A stretch of 64,000 bases of DNA from Stutzerimonas balearica DSM 6083 (GTDB taxonomy: Bacteria; Pseudomonadota; Gammaproteobacteria; Pseudomonadales; Pseudomonadaceae): contig NZ_CP007511.1 of NCBI RefSeq assembly GCF_000818015.1, positions 1,288,001 through 1,352,000 of the forward strand, given 5' to 3'. Below, in pieces: positions 42,022-51,119 of the stretch; within the stretch, counting starts at the first letter, position 1; every line of letters begins with the position of its first letter. Under the pieces are notes generated by a model that was given only the letters and a program-made list of their open reading frames with translations, had not been told where the DNA came from and ran no database searches. Position numbers and translations under genes: made by a program.

Positions 42022-43692
42022 TCAGGCCGCCTGGCTGGCCGAATCCCGCAGGGCGCGGTTCAGTGCACTGAACAAGGCACGGATGCTCGCCGTGGTGATG
42101 TTCTCATCGACACCGATGCCATGCAGCGGACGCTGGCCATCCAGGCGTACTTCGATGTAGGCCGCAGCCTTGGCGTTGCTGCCGGCACCGATGGCGTGCT
42201 CGTGATAATCCATGATCTCCAGTTTCACCGGCAGCGAAGCGACCAAGGCTTCCAGCGGGCCCTTGCCGATACCGCGCCAGTGCTGAGCCTGGCCGTCGGC
42301 GAGCACCTCCACATCGAGAGCGCTGGTGCCGTTCTCTTCCTGCAGGCGATGGCTCTTCAATGCATAGGGCGCGGTGGCCTGCAGGTATTCGCTTTCGAGC
42401 AGCGCGAAGATCTGCTGGGCGGTCATCTCCAGGCCGAGGCGGTCGGTTTCCTTCTGCACCACCTGGCTGAACTCGATCTGCATACGCCGCGGCAGGCTGA
42501 TGCCGTACTCCTGCTCGAGCAGGAAGGTGATGCCGCCCTTGCCGGACTGGCTGTTGACGCGGATCACCGCCTCGTAGCTGCGGCCGATATCGGCCGGATC
42601 GATCGGCAGATAGGGGACTTCCCAGACGGCGTCCGGCTTCTGCTGGGTGAAACCCTTGCGGATCGCGTCCTGGTGCGAGCCGGAAAAGGCGGTGTGTACC
42701 AAGTCGCCGACATAGGGATGGCGCGGGTGCACCGGCAGCTGGTTGCATTCCTCGACCACCTTGCGCACCGCATCGATGTCGGAGAAGTCGAGCTGCGGGT
42801 CGACGCCCTGGGTGTAGAGGTTCAGCGCCACCGTCACCAGGTCGACGTTGCCGGTGCGCTCGCCGTTGCCGAACAGGCAGCCCTCGACGCGGTCGGCGCC
42901 GGCCATCAGGCCCAGTTCGGTGGCCGCTACACCGGTGCCACGGTCGTTATGGGTATGCAGGCTGACCAGCACACTGTCTCGCCGGTCGATATGCCGGCAG
43001 AAATACTCGATCTGGTCGGCGTAGATGTTCGGCGTGGCGGCCTCCACGGTGGCTGGCAGGTTGAGGATCAGTTTCTGCGCGGGGGTCGGCTGGAAGACCT
43101 CGATCACCGCATTGCACACCTCCACGGCGAACTCCGGCTCGGTGGAGCTGAAGATTTCCGGCGAGTACTCGAAACGCCAGGCGGTGCCCGGATTTTCTGC
43201 GGCCAGGCGCTTGATCACCTTGCCGGCGTTGACGGCGATCTGCACCACGCCGGCCTTGTCCTGATTGAAGACGATGCGGCGGAAGCTCGGCGCAGTGGCG
43301 TTGTAGTAATGGACGATGGCCTGCTTGGCGCCCTTGAGCGACTCGAAGGTGCGGGTGATCAGGTCTTCACGGGCCTGGGTCAGCACCTGAATGGTCACGT
43401 CGTCCGGAATGTGGCCGCCTTCGATCAGCTCGCGGACGAAGTCGAAGTCGGTCTGCGAGGCGGACGGGAAGCCTACCTCGATTTCCTTCAGACCGATGGC
43501 TACGAGCGTCTTGAAGAAGCGCATCTTCTTCGCCGCGTCCATGGGCTCGATCAGCGACTGGTTGCCGTCCCGCAGGTCGGAGCTCAGCCAGATCGGTGCC
43601 TGATCGATCACCCGGCTTGGCCAGGTGCGATCGGGAAGGTTGATCGGGGTGAACGCGCGGTATTTGCGAGAGGGATCCTTGAGCATGGTCAT
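42022..43692 (-). CDS. leuA: 2-isopropylmalate synthase
   Basis: 556 residues, the long LeuA type found in Pseudomonas and actinobacteria. It condenses acetyl-CoA and 2-ketoisovalerate, the first step of leucine synthesis. The HMGL-like TIM barrel has [17 protein letters not shown] (catalytic R41 and metal ligand D42), [14 protein letters not shown] (metal His pair) and [16 protein letters not shown]. The C-terminal regulatory domain for leucine feedback starts around residue 425 and contains [35 protein letters not shown]. The rest of the leu genes are elsewhere, as usual in pseudomonads. Confidence 0.97.
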   Translation of the reverse strand: MTMLKDPSRKYRAFTPINLPDRTWPSRVIDQAPIWLSSDLRDGNQSLIEPMDAAKKMRFFKTLVAIGLKEIEVGFPSASQTDFDFVRELIEGGHIPDDVTIQVLTQAREDLITRTFESLKGAKQAIVHYYNATAPSFRRIVFNQDKAGVVQIAVNAGKVIKRLAAENPGTAWRFEYSPEIFSSTEPEFAVEVCNAVIEVFQPTPAQKLILNLPATVEAATPNIYADQIEYFCRHIDRRDSVLVSLHTHNDRGTGVAATELGLMAGADRVEGCLFGNGERTGNVDLVTVALNLYTQGVDPQLDFSDIDAVRKVVEECNQLPVHPRHPYVGDLVHTAFSGSHQDAIRKGFTQQKPDAVWEVPYLPIDPADIGRSYEAVIRVNSQSGKGGITFLLEQEYGISLPRRMQIEFSQVVQKETDRLGLEMTAQQIFALLESEYLQATAPYALKSHRLQEENGTSALDVEVLADGQAQHWRGIGKGPLEALVASLPVKLEIMDYHEHAIGAGSNAKAAAYIEVRLDGQRPLHGIGVDENITTASIRALFSALNRALRDSASQAA

Positions 43693-43961
43693 GGCGTTTT
43701 CCTGAAGTCACGGGCGTCGCCTGCAGGCGGCGGGCCAATTGTTCGGTTGCGGATGGTGCGAAGTTAGGCGTTGGGTGAGTTTGTTTGCAATAGCTATGAA
43801 AAAAATGGTGAATTCTGCTGTTTATCGTTCTGGCTCGACATAAAAAATAACTTATTTGCCTTTTTACGCAATTTCGTTGGCTGGGTATGTTGCGGCCACA
43901 TGCCGCAGCCAGGGGCGTGCCGGGCATGCGATCATCGGCCCGCTTCGCGAAGGAGCGTTTT
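43693..43961. other. AT-rich divergent region between leuA and the copper module
   Basis: 269 bases, clearly more AT-rich than the surroundings (e.g. TAAAAAATAACTTATTTG at 43841-43858), as expected for the two divergent promoters. I looked for a leucine-codon-rich leader peptide in front of leuA on the minus strand and found none. No gene seen. Confidence 0.6.
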
Positions 43962-44402
43962 TTGGCAACGCAAGGTGCAGTGGTGAAACGACGGGCCTAT
44001 TCGACAACGAGCATCTGGCTTGGCCTGTTCGCCATGCTGATGATCCATGTCGGCCCGCTGTACTCGGCCTTGCAGATCGCCGGGCGGCACGCCGAGCCCA
44101 GCATGGCGGCCGAGCACGCCGGCCATGGCGGGCACTCGATGCACGCGCAGGCTGGCCATGACCCCAACGCCTCCTTCCATCACCGTCAGGCACGCTACGG
44201 CGAGCCACAATGGCTCGCCGCCCTCGAGTTGTGTGGCTACTGCGAGCTGCTGACCCTCAACCCACCGCTGACTCTGGCCGTCGATCTGGCGCTGCCTGAG
44301 CATCGCCCCGCCCATTTCGAGCCGCTGCCCGTTGCGCCGTTGGTCGAGGCGCCGCGCCATAGTCGCGGCCATCCGCGAGCCCCTCCGGTTTTCCACGCCT
44401 GA
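43962..44402 (+). CDS. DUF2946 protein, His/Met-rich, linked to copper uptake
   Basis: 146 residues from TTG 43962, 6 bases after AGGAG; a GTG at 43983 with AAGG 7 bases upstream is the other option. A hydrophobic segment (TSIWLGLFAMLMIHVGPLYS) acts as signal or anchor. After it comes a His/Met-rich run (AAEHAGHGGHSMHAQAGHDP) and HHRQARYGEPQW, then the DUF2946 core LELCGYCELLTLNPPLTLAV with a CGYC pair. These are good copper ligands. It precedes oprC by 51 bases on the same strand, as DUF2946 genes often do with TonB-dependent copper receptors, so a periplasmic copper-handling role is likely though unproven. Confidence 0.82.
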   Translation: MATQGAVVKRRAYSTTSIWLGLFAMLMIHVGPLYSALQIAGRHAEPSMAAEHAGHGGHSMHAQAGHDPNASFHHRQARYGEPQWLAALELCGYCELLTLNPPLTLAVDLALPEHRPAHFEPLPVAPLVEAPRHSRGHPRAPPVFHA

Positions 44403-44453
44403 TCTGCCGGGCCGTAGCCTGCGGCCGTCCAACAATCAGTAGTGGAATCAGCT

Positions 44454-46652
44454 ATGTCCAAGAAGCTTTGCGACAGTCGCGCAGGTGCGCGCCTGTCCAC
44501 CGGATTTTCCGTTCGCCCGAGCCGCCTGCACTGGCGCCTGGCCCATCTGACCTTTCTCGGCCTGGCAGCCGGCGGCGCCTTCGCGGCCGAGGCCGACGAG
44601 CACGCCATGCATGCGGCGCACGAGCAGGCTGTCGAGCTGGCGCCGCTGGTCGTGACCGGCGTGGCGCAGACTACGCCGCTGAAGGTGGTCACCGATCCCA
44701 AACTGCCGCGCCAGCCGGTGCCGGCCAGCGACGGTGCCGACTATCTGAAGACCATCCCGGGTTTCTCCGCGGTGCGTAACGGCGGGGTCAACGGCGACCC
44801 GGTGTTCCGCGGGATGTTCGGCTCGCGCCTGAAACTGCTGTCCAATGGCGGCGAGATGCTCGGTGCATGCCCCAACCGGATGGATTCGCCGTCGTCCTAT
44901 ATCAGCCCCGAGAACTTCGACCGGCTGACCGTGATCAAGGGGCCGCAGACAGTGCTCTGGGGGCCTGGCGCTTCTGCGGCCACCGTGCTGTTCGAGCGCG
45001 AGCCCGAACAGTTCAGCGAGCCGGACTGGCGGCTGAACACCAGTTTCCTGACCGGCTCCAACGGTCGCTTCGACCGCATCCTCGATGCCGCCGCTGGGGC
45101 GGAGCAAGGCTACGCAAGGCTGATGGCCAACAGCTCGCAGGCCGACGACTACGAGGATGGTAGCGGCGACACCGTGCCGTCGCGCTTCGACAAGTGGAAC
45201 ACCGATGTGGCGCTCGGCTGGACGCCCGATGCAGACACGCTGCTCGAACTCACCGCCGGCCGCGGTGACGGCGAGGCGCGCTATGCCGGTCGCGGCATGG
45301 ACGGCAGCCAGTTCAAGCGCGAAAGCCTGGGCCTGCGCTTCGAGAAGACCAACATCGGCGAGACGTTCTACGGGCTGGAGGCGCAGGTCTACTACAACTA
45401 CGCCGACCACATCATGGACAACTACAGCCTGCGCGATTTCGTGCCGTCGATGATGATGCCCAACCCGACGCTGTCGCGCGTCGACCGCCGCACGCTGGGT
45501 GGCCGGCTGGTCGGCACCTGGCAGTGGAGCGACGTCGAGCTGAAGGCGGGCGTCGATGCGCAGCGCAGCGAGCACCGCAAGGTGATGAATCCAGCCGGTG
45601 CCGCCAACCAGATGGTCCAGGCGGCCGGCAGCGATGCGCTGCCTTGGGTGCCGGATGCCATGCTGCATAGCTACGGCGCCTTTGGCGAGCTGACCTGGCA
45701 GCTCAACGAGCGCAGGAAAGTCATCGGTGGCCTGCGCCTGGACCTGCACGAGGCGACCGACGAGCGCGAGTTCTTCCGTAGCCACGACACCTCGAGCATG
45801 CCGATCGTCTCGCGCGACTGGGACAACCCCACCGCCGGCGAGACCCGTCGTGACACCCTCTACAGCGGCTTCCTGCGCTACGAAGAGCGGCTCGCGGAGC
45901 TGCCGGCGACCTGGTACGCCGGCCTCGGCCACGCCGAGCGCTTCCCCGACTACTGGGAGCTGTTCGTTTCCAACCCCGGCCCGGTCGGCACGGTGCAGCC
46001 GTTCGATTCGGTGCGCCCGGAGAAGACCACGCAGCTGGACGTCGGCCTGCAATACAGCCAGGGGCCGCTGGAGGCCTGGGTATCGGCCTACGCCGGGCTG
46101 GTCGAGGACTACATCCTGTTCAGTTACGTGCCAGGCGTGATGCCGAACATGATCCGCGCCGAGGTCAGCAACATCGAAGCCACCATCGCTGGCGCCGAAG
46201 CCGGTCTGGCCTATCGCTTCACCTCGAACTGGAAGGGCGACGCCAGCCTGGCCTATGCCTGGGGCGAGAACCGTAGCGACGGTCGGGCGCTGCCGCAGAT
46301 TCCGCCTCTGGAAGGGCGTCTGGGCCTGACCTACGAGCGCGACAACTGGAGCACCACCGGTCTCTGGCGTGTGGTCGCTTCGCAAGGCCGGGTAGCCGAG
46401 AACCAGGGAACCGTGGTCGGCAAGGACTTCGGCGAGAGCGCCGGTTTCGGGGTGCTGTCACTCAACGGCGCCTATCGGCTGAACGAGACGGTCAAGCTCA
46501 GCGCTGGCGTCGACAACCTGCTCGACAAGACCTACAGCGAGCACCTCAACCTCGCTGGCAGCGCAGGCTTCGCCGACTATGGCCTGGATGCCACGAGTCG
46601 GATCAACGAGCCTGGGCGCACCCTCTGGGCGCGTGTCGACCTGAGCTTCTGA
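44454..46652 (+). CDS. oprC: TonB-dependent outer-membrane copper receptor OprC
   Basis: 732 residues from the ATG at 44454; a signal peptide ends near GGAFAAEA. A His/Met-rich start (DEHAMHAAHEQ) is followed by the plug domain (VVTGVAQTTPL TonB box region, LKTIPGFSAVRNGG, NFDRLTVIKGPQTVLWGPGA) and a 22-strand barrel ending RTLWARVDLSF. The copper site described for P. aeruginosa OprC, CxxxM plus HxM, is present: C139-M143 in GACPNRM and H319-M321 in DHIMDNY, with the same 180-residue spacing. It imports copper ions. A hairpin follows. Confidence 0.95.
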   Translation: MSKKLCDSRAGARLSTGFSVRPSRLHWRLAHLTFLGLAAGGAFAAEADEHAMHAAHEQAVELAPLVVTGVAQTTPLKVVTDPKLPRQPVPASDGADYLKTIPGFSAVRNGGVNGDPVFRGMFGSRLKLLSNGGEMLGACPNRMDSPSSYISPENFDRLTVIKGPQTVLWGPGASAATVLFEREPEQFSEPDWRLNTSFLTGSNGRFDRILDAAAGAEQGYARLMANSSQADDYEDGSGDTVPSRFDKWNTDVALGWTPDADTLLELTAGRGDGEARYAGRGMDGSQFKRESLGLRFEKTNIGETFYGLEAQVYYNYADHIMDNYSLRDFVPSMMMPNPTLSRVDRRTLGGRLVGTWQWSDVELKAGVDAQRSEHRKVMNPAGAANQMVQAAGSDALPWVPDAMLHSYGAFGELTWQLNERRKVIGGLRLDLHEATDEREFFRSHDTSSMPIVSRDWDNPTAGETRRDTLYSGFLRYEERLAELPATWYAGLGHAERFPDYWELFVSNPGPVGTVQPFDSVRPEKTTQLDVGLQYSQGPLEAWVSAYAGLVEDYILFSYVPGVMPNMIRAEVSNIEATIAGAEAGLAYRFTSNWKGDASLAYAWGENRSDGRALPQIPPLEGRLGLTYERDNWSTTGLWRVVASQGRVAENQGTVVGKDFGESAGFGVLSLNGAYRLNETVKLSAGVDNLLDKTYSEHLNLAGSAGFADYGLDATSRINEPGRTLWARVDLSF

Positions 46653-46664
46653 GCCGGCAGGCAG

Positions 46665-46682
46665 CGCGGGCTTCGGCCCGCG
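46665..46682 (+). terminator. hairpin terminator of oprC
   Basis: CGCGGGC and GCCCGCG with a TTCG tetraloop, followed by TTGCTCT, 12 bases after the oprC stop. Confidence 0.65.
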
Positions 46683-46689
46683 TTGCTCT

Positions 46690-46801
46690 CGTAGGCTGGC
46701 GCTGGGGCACGGGCGACCGGGTTCACTGGCGCTGGTCTCATGGACGAGGCAATGGGCAGCGCCGGGGTGTGCGTGAACCCGTGCCCCAGCGCCAGCCTAC
46801 G
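46690..46801. repeat. 112-bp element with 24-bp perfect inverted arms
   Basis: The arms are 46690-46713 (beginning CGTAGGCTGGCGCTGG) and 46778-46801 (ending CCAGCGCCAGCCTACG) and are exact complements over 24 bases. Inside, GGGTTCAC (46719-46726) and GTGAACCC (46773-46780) pair as well, and CTGGCGCTGG recurs at 46725-46734. The right arm contains the stop codon of the convergent channel gene. It may be a REP/MITE-type repeat of the kind common between pseudomonad genes, or a large bidirectional terminator. Copy number elsewhere in the genome cannot be seen from here; I found no second copy in this window. Confidence 0.75.
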
Positions 46802-48089
46802 ATCCCTGCGCCTGGCTTCGGTCAGGCGCAACCTCTTGTATGCGAGGCTGCGGCCGGTTTACGGCATCGCACCAGTCGCGTATGTCGCCGCCGGATGGAT
46901 GCTGGAACACCCGCAGACCGAACTCCGGCAGGATCGCCAGCAGGTGATCGAAGATGTCCGACTGGATCGCCTCGTACTCCGCCCAGGCGACGGTGTTGGT
47001 GAAGCAATAGATCTCCAGCGGGAGGCCGTCGGCGGTCGGGCTCAGCTGCCGCACCAGCAGCGTCATGCGCTGATGCACCCCGGGATGGCTGCGTAGATAG
47101 CGTTCGACATAGGCGCGAAAGGTGCCGATGTTGGTTACGCGGCGCGTGTTGACGGGCTCCTGTCCCCGTTCGGCGAGCTTGGCGTTCCACTCATCGATCT
47201 CTTTGCGCTTGTTGACCAGGTACTCTTCCAGCAGGTTGAAGCGGTAGAGCCGCTTGCGTTCCTCGGCGTCGAGGAAATGCACGCTCTGCTGATCCAGGTA
47301 AAGGCTGCGCTTGATCCGGCGGCCGCCACTTTCCTGCATGCCGCGCCAGTTCTTGAACGAGTCGGAAATGAAACGCTTGGTCGGAATGCTGGTGATGGTC
47401 TTGTCCCAGTTCTGCACCTTGACGGTATGCAGGGCGATGTCGATGACATCTCCGTCGGCATTGAGCTGCGGCATTTCCACCCAGTCGCCGACGCGAATCA
47501 GGTCATTGGAGGTGATCTGCACACTGGCGACCAGCGACAGCAGGGTGTCCTGGAAGATCAGCATCAGCACGGCGGCCATGGCGCCCAGGCCGGAGAGCAG
47601 GATCAGCGGCGAGCGGTCGATCAACGTGGCGATGATGAGAATGGTGGCGATCGCGTACAGCCCGATCTTGACCACCTGCAGGTAGCCCTTGATCGGGTGG
47701 ATGCGCGCATCCGAGCGCCGCTGGTAAAGCATGTTGACGATGTCCAGCACGCCGCCGAGCGCCAGCGCGACGGTCAGTACGATGAAGCCGCCACACACGT
47801 TGCGCACCACCGTGACCGCGGCTTCGGGCAGGCCGGGCACCGCATGCACGCCGGTGGAGAGCACCAGCGCCGGCACGATGTTCGACAGCCGCTTGATGAC
47901 GCCGAAATCCTCGATATCGCTGGTGCGCGCATGACGCAGTAGCTTGTACAGCCCGCGCACCAGGATGCGTTTGACGATCCAGTTCGAGACCCAGGCGGCA
48001 AGCACCAGTGCGGCGCTTGCCAGGAGCGTCTGCAAGTACGGGTGGGCATCGAGCCAGTCGAGCCAACCGGTCAGTTCTTCTGTCGGCAT
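46797..48089 (-). CDS. mechanosensitive channel, YbdG/MscS family
   Basis: 430 residues. Several N-terminal helices (YLQTLLASAALVLAAWVSNW and onward) are followed by the pore helix and MscS beta-domain: LILLSGLGAMAAVLMLIFQD, TLLSLVASVQITSNDLIRVGDWVEMP, VQNWDKTITSIPTKRFISDS. The extra-long C-terminal domain with DEWNAKLAERGQEPVNTRRV and TNIGTFRAYVERYLRSHPGV is characteristic of YbdG (MscM activity in E. coli) rather than MscS itself. It releases solutes on hypo-osmotic shock. The last codons and stop lie within the inverted repeat. Confidence 0.9.
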   Translation of the reverse strand: MPTEELTGWLDWLDAHPYLQTLLASAALVLAAWVSNWIVKRILVRGLYKLLRHARTSDIEDFGVIKRLSNIVPALVLSTGVHAVPGLPEAAVTVVRNVCGGFIVLTVALALGGVLDIVNMLYQRRSDARIHPIKGYLQVVKIGLYAIATILIIATLIDRSPLILLSGLGAMAAVLMLIFQDTLLSLVASVQITSNDLIRVGDWVEMPQLNADGDVIDIALHTVKVQNWDKTITSIPTKRFISDSFKNWRGMQESGGRRIKRSLYLDQQSVHFLDAEERKRLYRFNLLEEYLVNKRKEIDEWNAKLAERGQEPVNTRRVTNIGTFRAYVERYLRSHPGVHQRMTLLVRQLSPTADGLPLEIYCFTNTVAWAEYEAIQSDIFDHLLAILPEFGLRVFQHPSGGDIRDWCDAVNRPQPRIQEVAPDRSQAQGS

Positions 48090-48181
48090 TCAGCTTCTCT
48101 CAGGTGGCGGGCAACCGGCCCGGACGCGGCGCGACCCTAGCAAAACCGGCCTGCGGACGAAACCGCAGGGCATGCACTAGC

Positions 48182-48724
48182 TCAGCGAATGAACTCGCGG
48201 CTGATGGACTTGAACAGCTCGGTGCCGGCCTGCTCCAACCATTCGAAGGCGACCATCTCGCGCGAGACGATTTCAGCGCCGGCCTGGCGCATGCGCGCCA
48301 GGGCCAGCGTCTTGTCGCTGGCGCGGCGCGAACTGACCGCTTCCTCAACGACGAACACGCGATGGCCACGCTCGAGCAGGTCGAGCACCGACTGCATCAC
48401 GCAGACATGTGTTTCGCAGCCGCAGACGATGAACTGGCGGCGCTCGCCGCCGGGACGCTTGAACAGCTCGCCGTCGCCGGTGGCCGAGAAGTGCAGCTTC
48501 TCGACGATGGCCTCGGCCGGTACGCCGTCACGCAGGGTTGCCACGGTCGGCCCGAGGCCCTTGCTGTACTGCTCGGTCAGCAGCACCGGCACGCCCACGC
48601 GGGCAGCGATCTGCTGCAGCCAGGCGCTGTGTTCGACCATCGCCTGGCCGTCCAGGATCGCCGGCAGCAGACGCTCCTGGATGTCGATGATCAGCAGGAC
48701 GGATTCCTTGGCTCGGATGCGCAT
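48182..48724 (-). CDS. isochorismatase-family cysteine hydrolase
   Basis: 180 residues from the ATG at 48724 (MRIRAKESVLLIIDIQERLL). The catalytic triad of the family is visible: D in IIDIQERL, K in AIVEKLHFSATG, and C in VCGCETHVCVMQSVLDLLER. It resembles the YcaC/ribonuclease-like hydrolases whose substrates are mostly undefined. It starts 17 bases after the M23 peptidase stop on the same strand and may share its transcript. Confidence 0.88.
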   Translation of the reverse strand: MRIRAKESVLLIIDIQERLLPAILDGQAMVEHSAWLQQIAARVGVPVLLTEQYSKGLGPTVATLRDGVPAEAIVEKLHFSATGDGELFKRPGGERRQFIVCGCETHVCVMQSVLDLLERGHRVFVVEEAVSSRRASDKTLALARMRQAGAEIVSREMVAFEWLEQAGTELFKSISREFIR

Positions 48725-48740
48725 GGGGGTCTCCTTTGCT

Positions 48741-49565
48741 TCAGCGCTTGAAGGCGCCAATGAAAATGGATGGGTCGACGCGAGCGTCATTGAGGCTGAC
48801 ATTCCAGTGCAGGTGCGGGCCGGTGGCGCGGCCGGTGGCGCCGACCTTGCCCAGTACCTGGCCGCGCGCCAGGTGGTCGCCTACCTTCACCGAGGTGCTC
48901 GACAGGTGGCAGAACATGCTGATCAGACCCTGCCCGTGATCGACGAACACGGTCTTGCCATTGAAGAAATAGTCGCCGACCAGCGTTACCGTGCCGGCAG
49001 CCGGCGCCTTGATCGGCGTGCCGGCGGGAACCGCGAAGTCCAACCCCGAATGAGGGTTGCGCTCCTGGCCATTGAAGAAGCGACGCAGGCCGAAGGGCGA
49101 GGACAGCGGTCCGTCGACCGGGCGATCGAACAGCAGGTTGCTTGGCTGCGCGGCGCTGAACCCACGGTAGGCGCGGGTCTGCTCGGCCAGCTCGCGCTCG
49201 ATGCGCTTGAGGTCGTCCGGGTTCGGATCGACCTGGCGCTGATTCTTCAGCGTGATGTGCTGGGCCCGATACTCGCGTGGGCCCACTTCAAAGGTGACCG
49301 GCCTGCCGTCGACCAGCAGCTGCTGGGTGCCGGCTGTCGTGCCGAGCGGGATGCCGACGATGGCGATCCAGCGCTGGCCGTCCTCGCGGATCGTCAGGAC
49401 GGGTTTGCCGTCATAGCGTGCCTGTGGTGCCTGCGCGTCGTTGCCGAGGCCGACCACGGCGACCCCGCCGGGCACTGGCTTGTCGAGCAGGCGGGTGATG
49501 AACCCCTCGGCACAGGCGAGGGCCGGAAACAGCAGGGCGAGCAGAAGGAACAGGCGACGCAGCAT
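48741..49565 (-). CDS. M23-family metallopeptidase (LytM domain)
   Basis: 274 residues from the ATG at 49565. Signal peptide MLRRLFLLLALLFPALACA. The first half is a beta domain (PGGVAVVGLGNDAQAPQARY...), a likely regulatory or wall-binding part. The C-terminal LytM domain has HSGLDFAVPAGTPIKAPAAG (first zinc His and Asp) and GPHLHWNVSLND (HxH), with GQGLISMFCHLSS between, so the zinc site is complete. Such proteins cleave peptidoglycan cross-links in the periplasm. Adjacent to xseA as in related Pseudomonas genomes. Confidence 0.92.
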   Translation of the reverse strand: MLRRLFLLLALLFPALACAEGFITRLLDKPVPGGVAVVGLGNDAQAPQARYDGKPVLTIREDGQRWIAIVGIPLGTTAGTQQLLVDGRPVTFEVGPREYRAQHITLKNQRQVDPNPDDLKRIERELAEQTRAYRGFSAAQPSNLLFDRPVDGPLSSPFGLRRFFNGQERNPHSGLDFAVPAGTPIKAPAAGTVTLVGDYFFNGKTVFVDHGQGLISMFCHLSSTSVKVGDHLARGQVLGKVGATGRATGPHLHWNVSLNDARVDPSIFIGAFKR

Positions 49566-49634
49566 GGGTACTCCGGGGCAGGCGGGGCGTCCATCCTCGC
49601 GCACTTGCGCCGGCTGGCGAAAGCCCGTCGCGCT

Positions 49635-51011
49635 TCAGAGTAGCGGCAACGTGGTCGGTTGCAGATGGTTGTCCTCGACGCGCACGTCCAGTTCGCCTTC
49701 GCCCAGGCGTGCCTTAAGGCGCTGGCCCGGCTGGGTCTGCTCGGCGCGGCGGATTGCCCGGCCGCGCTCGTCGAGCAGGATGCTGTAGCCGCGGCCGAGC
49801 GTGGCCAGCGGGCTGACGATATGAAGGGTCTGGGCGAGGCCTTGCAGGTGCTGCTGGCGCGTGCCGAGCGCTGCGCGCATGGCGCGGGGCAGGCGCTGGG
49901 CGAGATGTTCGAGGCGTTGGCGCAGCAGGTGCAGGCTGCGCCCCGGGTGCTGCGCTGCCAGGCGCGTTTCCAGCCGGGCCAGGCGCTCTTGCCCCGCACA
50001 CAGCCGGCGATCGATGGCGCGCAGTAGCCGTTGTTCAAGGTCGTCGATGCGTTGGGCCTGTTGTTGCAGGCGCTCGCCGGGATGGCGCAGCCGGCGGCTC
50101 AGGCCGTCCAGGCGCAGCGTCTCGTGACGCAGGCGCTCGCGCATGCGCAACAAGAGACGTTGTTGCAGAGCGCTCAGGCGCTGCTGCAGGTCGGCACTGC
50201 TGGGCGCCAGTAGCTCGGCGGCGGCCGACGGTGTCGGCGCACGCACGTCGGCGACGAAATCGGCGATGGAAATGTCGGTCTCGTGACCCACGGCGCTGAC
50301 AATCGGTGTCCGGCATGCCGCCACCGCGCGTGCCACCGCTTCCTCGTTGAAGCACCAGAGGTCTTCGAGCGAGCCGCCGCCGCGCGCGAGAATCAGTGCG
50401 TCGAAGCCCTGCGCATCGGCCAGCGCCAGGGCGCGGACGATCTGCGCGGTGGCTTCGCGGCCCTGCACGGCGGTGGGAATCAGGGTCAGCTCCACCTGCG
50501 GCGCGCGGCGGCGGAAAACCGAGACGATGTCGCGGATCACTGCGCCGGTCGGCGACGATACGATGCCGACGCGGCAGGGGTGGGCCGGCAATCTGCGCTT
50601 GCGCTCGGCAGCGAACAGCCCCTCGGCCGCGAGCTTGTCCTTCAGCGCCTCGAAAGCCAGACGCAACGCGCCATCGCCGGCCGGCTCGACACTGTCGAGA
50701 ATCAACTGATAGTCACCGCGGCCCTCGAACAGCGAGACCTTGCCGCGCACCTTGACTGCAAGCCCGTCGCGCAGGGCCTGACGCACCCGCAAGGCGTTCT
50801 GCCGGAACAGCGCACAGCGCACCTGGGCGTTTTTGTCCTTGAGCGTGAAATAGACGTGGCCGGACGCCGGGCGCGCCAGGTTGGAAATCTCGCCCTCGAC
50901 CCAGATCTGCGCAAAGACGTCCTCGAGTAGCAGCCGTGCACGGTTGTTGAGCTGGCTGACGGTGAGAACTTCGCGGTCGAGGTTCAGGCGCTGGAAGGGA
51001 TCGTTGAGCAT
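49635..51011 (-). CDS. xseA: exodeoxyribonuclease VII large subunit
   Basis: 458 residues, normal length. N-terminal OB-fold (VLTVSQLNNRARLLLEDVFA, IWVEGEISNLARPASGHVYF, RCALFRQNALRVRQAL), catalytic core with RVGIVSSPTGAVIRDIVSVF, ARGGGSLEDLWCFNEEAVAR and SAVGHETDISIADFVADVRA, then a long helical coiled-coil region (about 270-400) and C-terminal LGRGYSILLDERGRAIR. With XseB it degrades single-stranded DNA from both ends. Divergent from the next gene. xseB is not in this window. Confidence 0.96.
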   Translation of the reverse strand: MLNDPFQRLNLDREVLTVSQLNNRARLLLEDVFAQIWVEGEISNLARPASGHVYFTLKDKNAQVRCALFRQNALRVRQALRDGLAVKVRGKVSLFEGRGDYQLILDSVEPAGDGALRLAFEALKDKLAAEGLFAAERKRRLPAHPCRVGIVSSPTGAVIRDIVSVFRRRAPQVELTLIPTAVQGREATAQIVRALALADAQGFDALILARGGGSLEDLWCFNEEAVARAVAACRTPIVSAVGHETDISIADFVADVRAPTPSAAAELLAPSSADLQQRLSALQQRLLLRMRERLRHETLRLDGLSRRLRHPGERLQQQAQRIDDLEQRLLRAIDRRLCAGQERLARLETRLAAQHPGRSLHLLRQRLEHLAQRLPRAMRAALGTRQQHLQGLAQTLHIVSPLATLGRGYSILLDERGRAIRRAEQTQPGQRLKARLGEGELDVRVEDNHLQPTTLPLL

Positions 51012-51119
51012 GGCGGCGATGATAAGCCCGTCCGGCGCCGGCGCCTACCGGAGCCATGTCGGGCGGCGCTAAGATGCGCGCCTTTTTTCGACGCCGCCCG
51101 CCGCGTGGCTGGCCAGGGG

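Noticed and set aside
43693..43961. Possible leucine leader peptide/attenuator before leuA
   Set aside because: No short frame with consecutive leucine codons and no mutually exclusive hairpins were seen on the minus strand.
44448..46385. 645-codon open frame opposite oprC
   Set aside because: Antisense shadow, His/Val/Gly-rich, no domain; oprC carries all receptor features.
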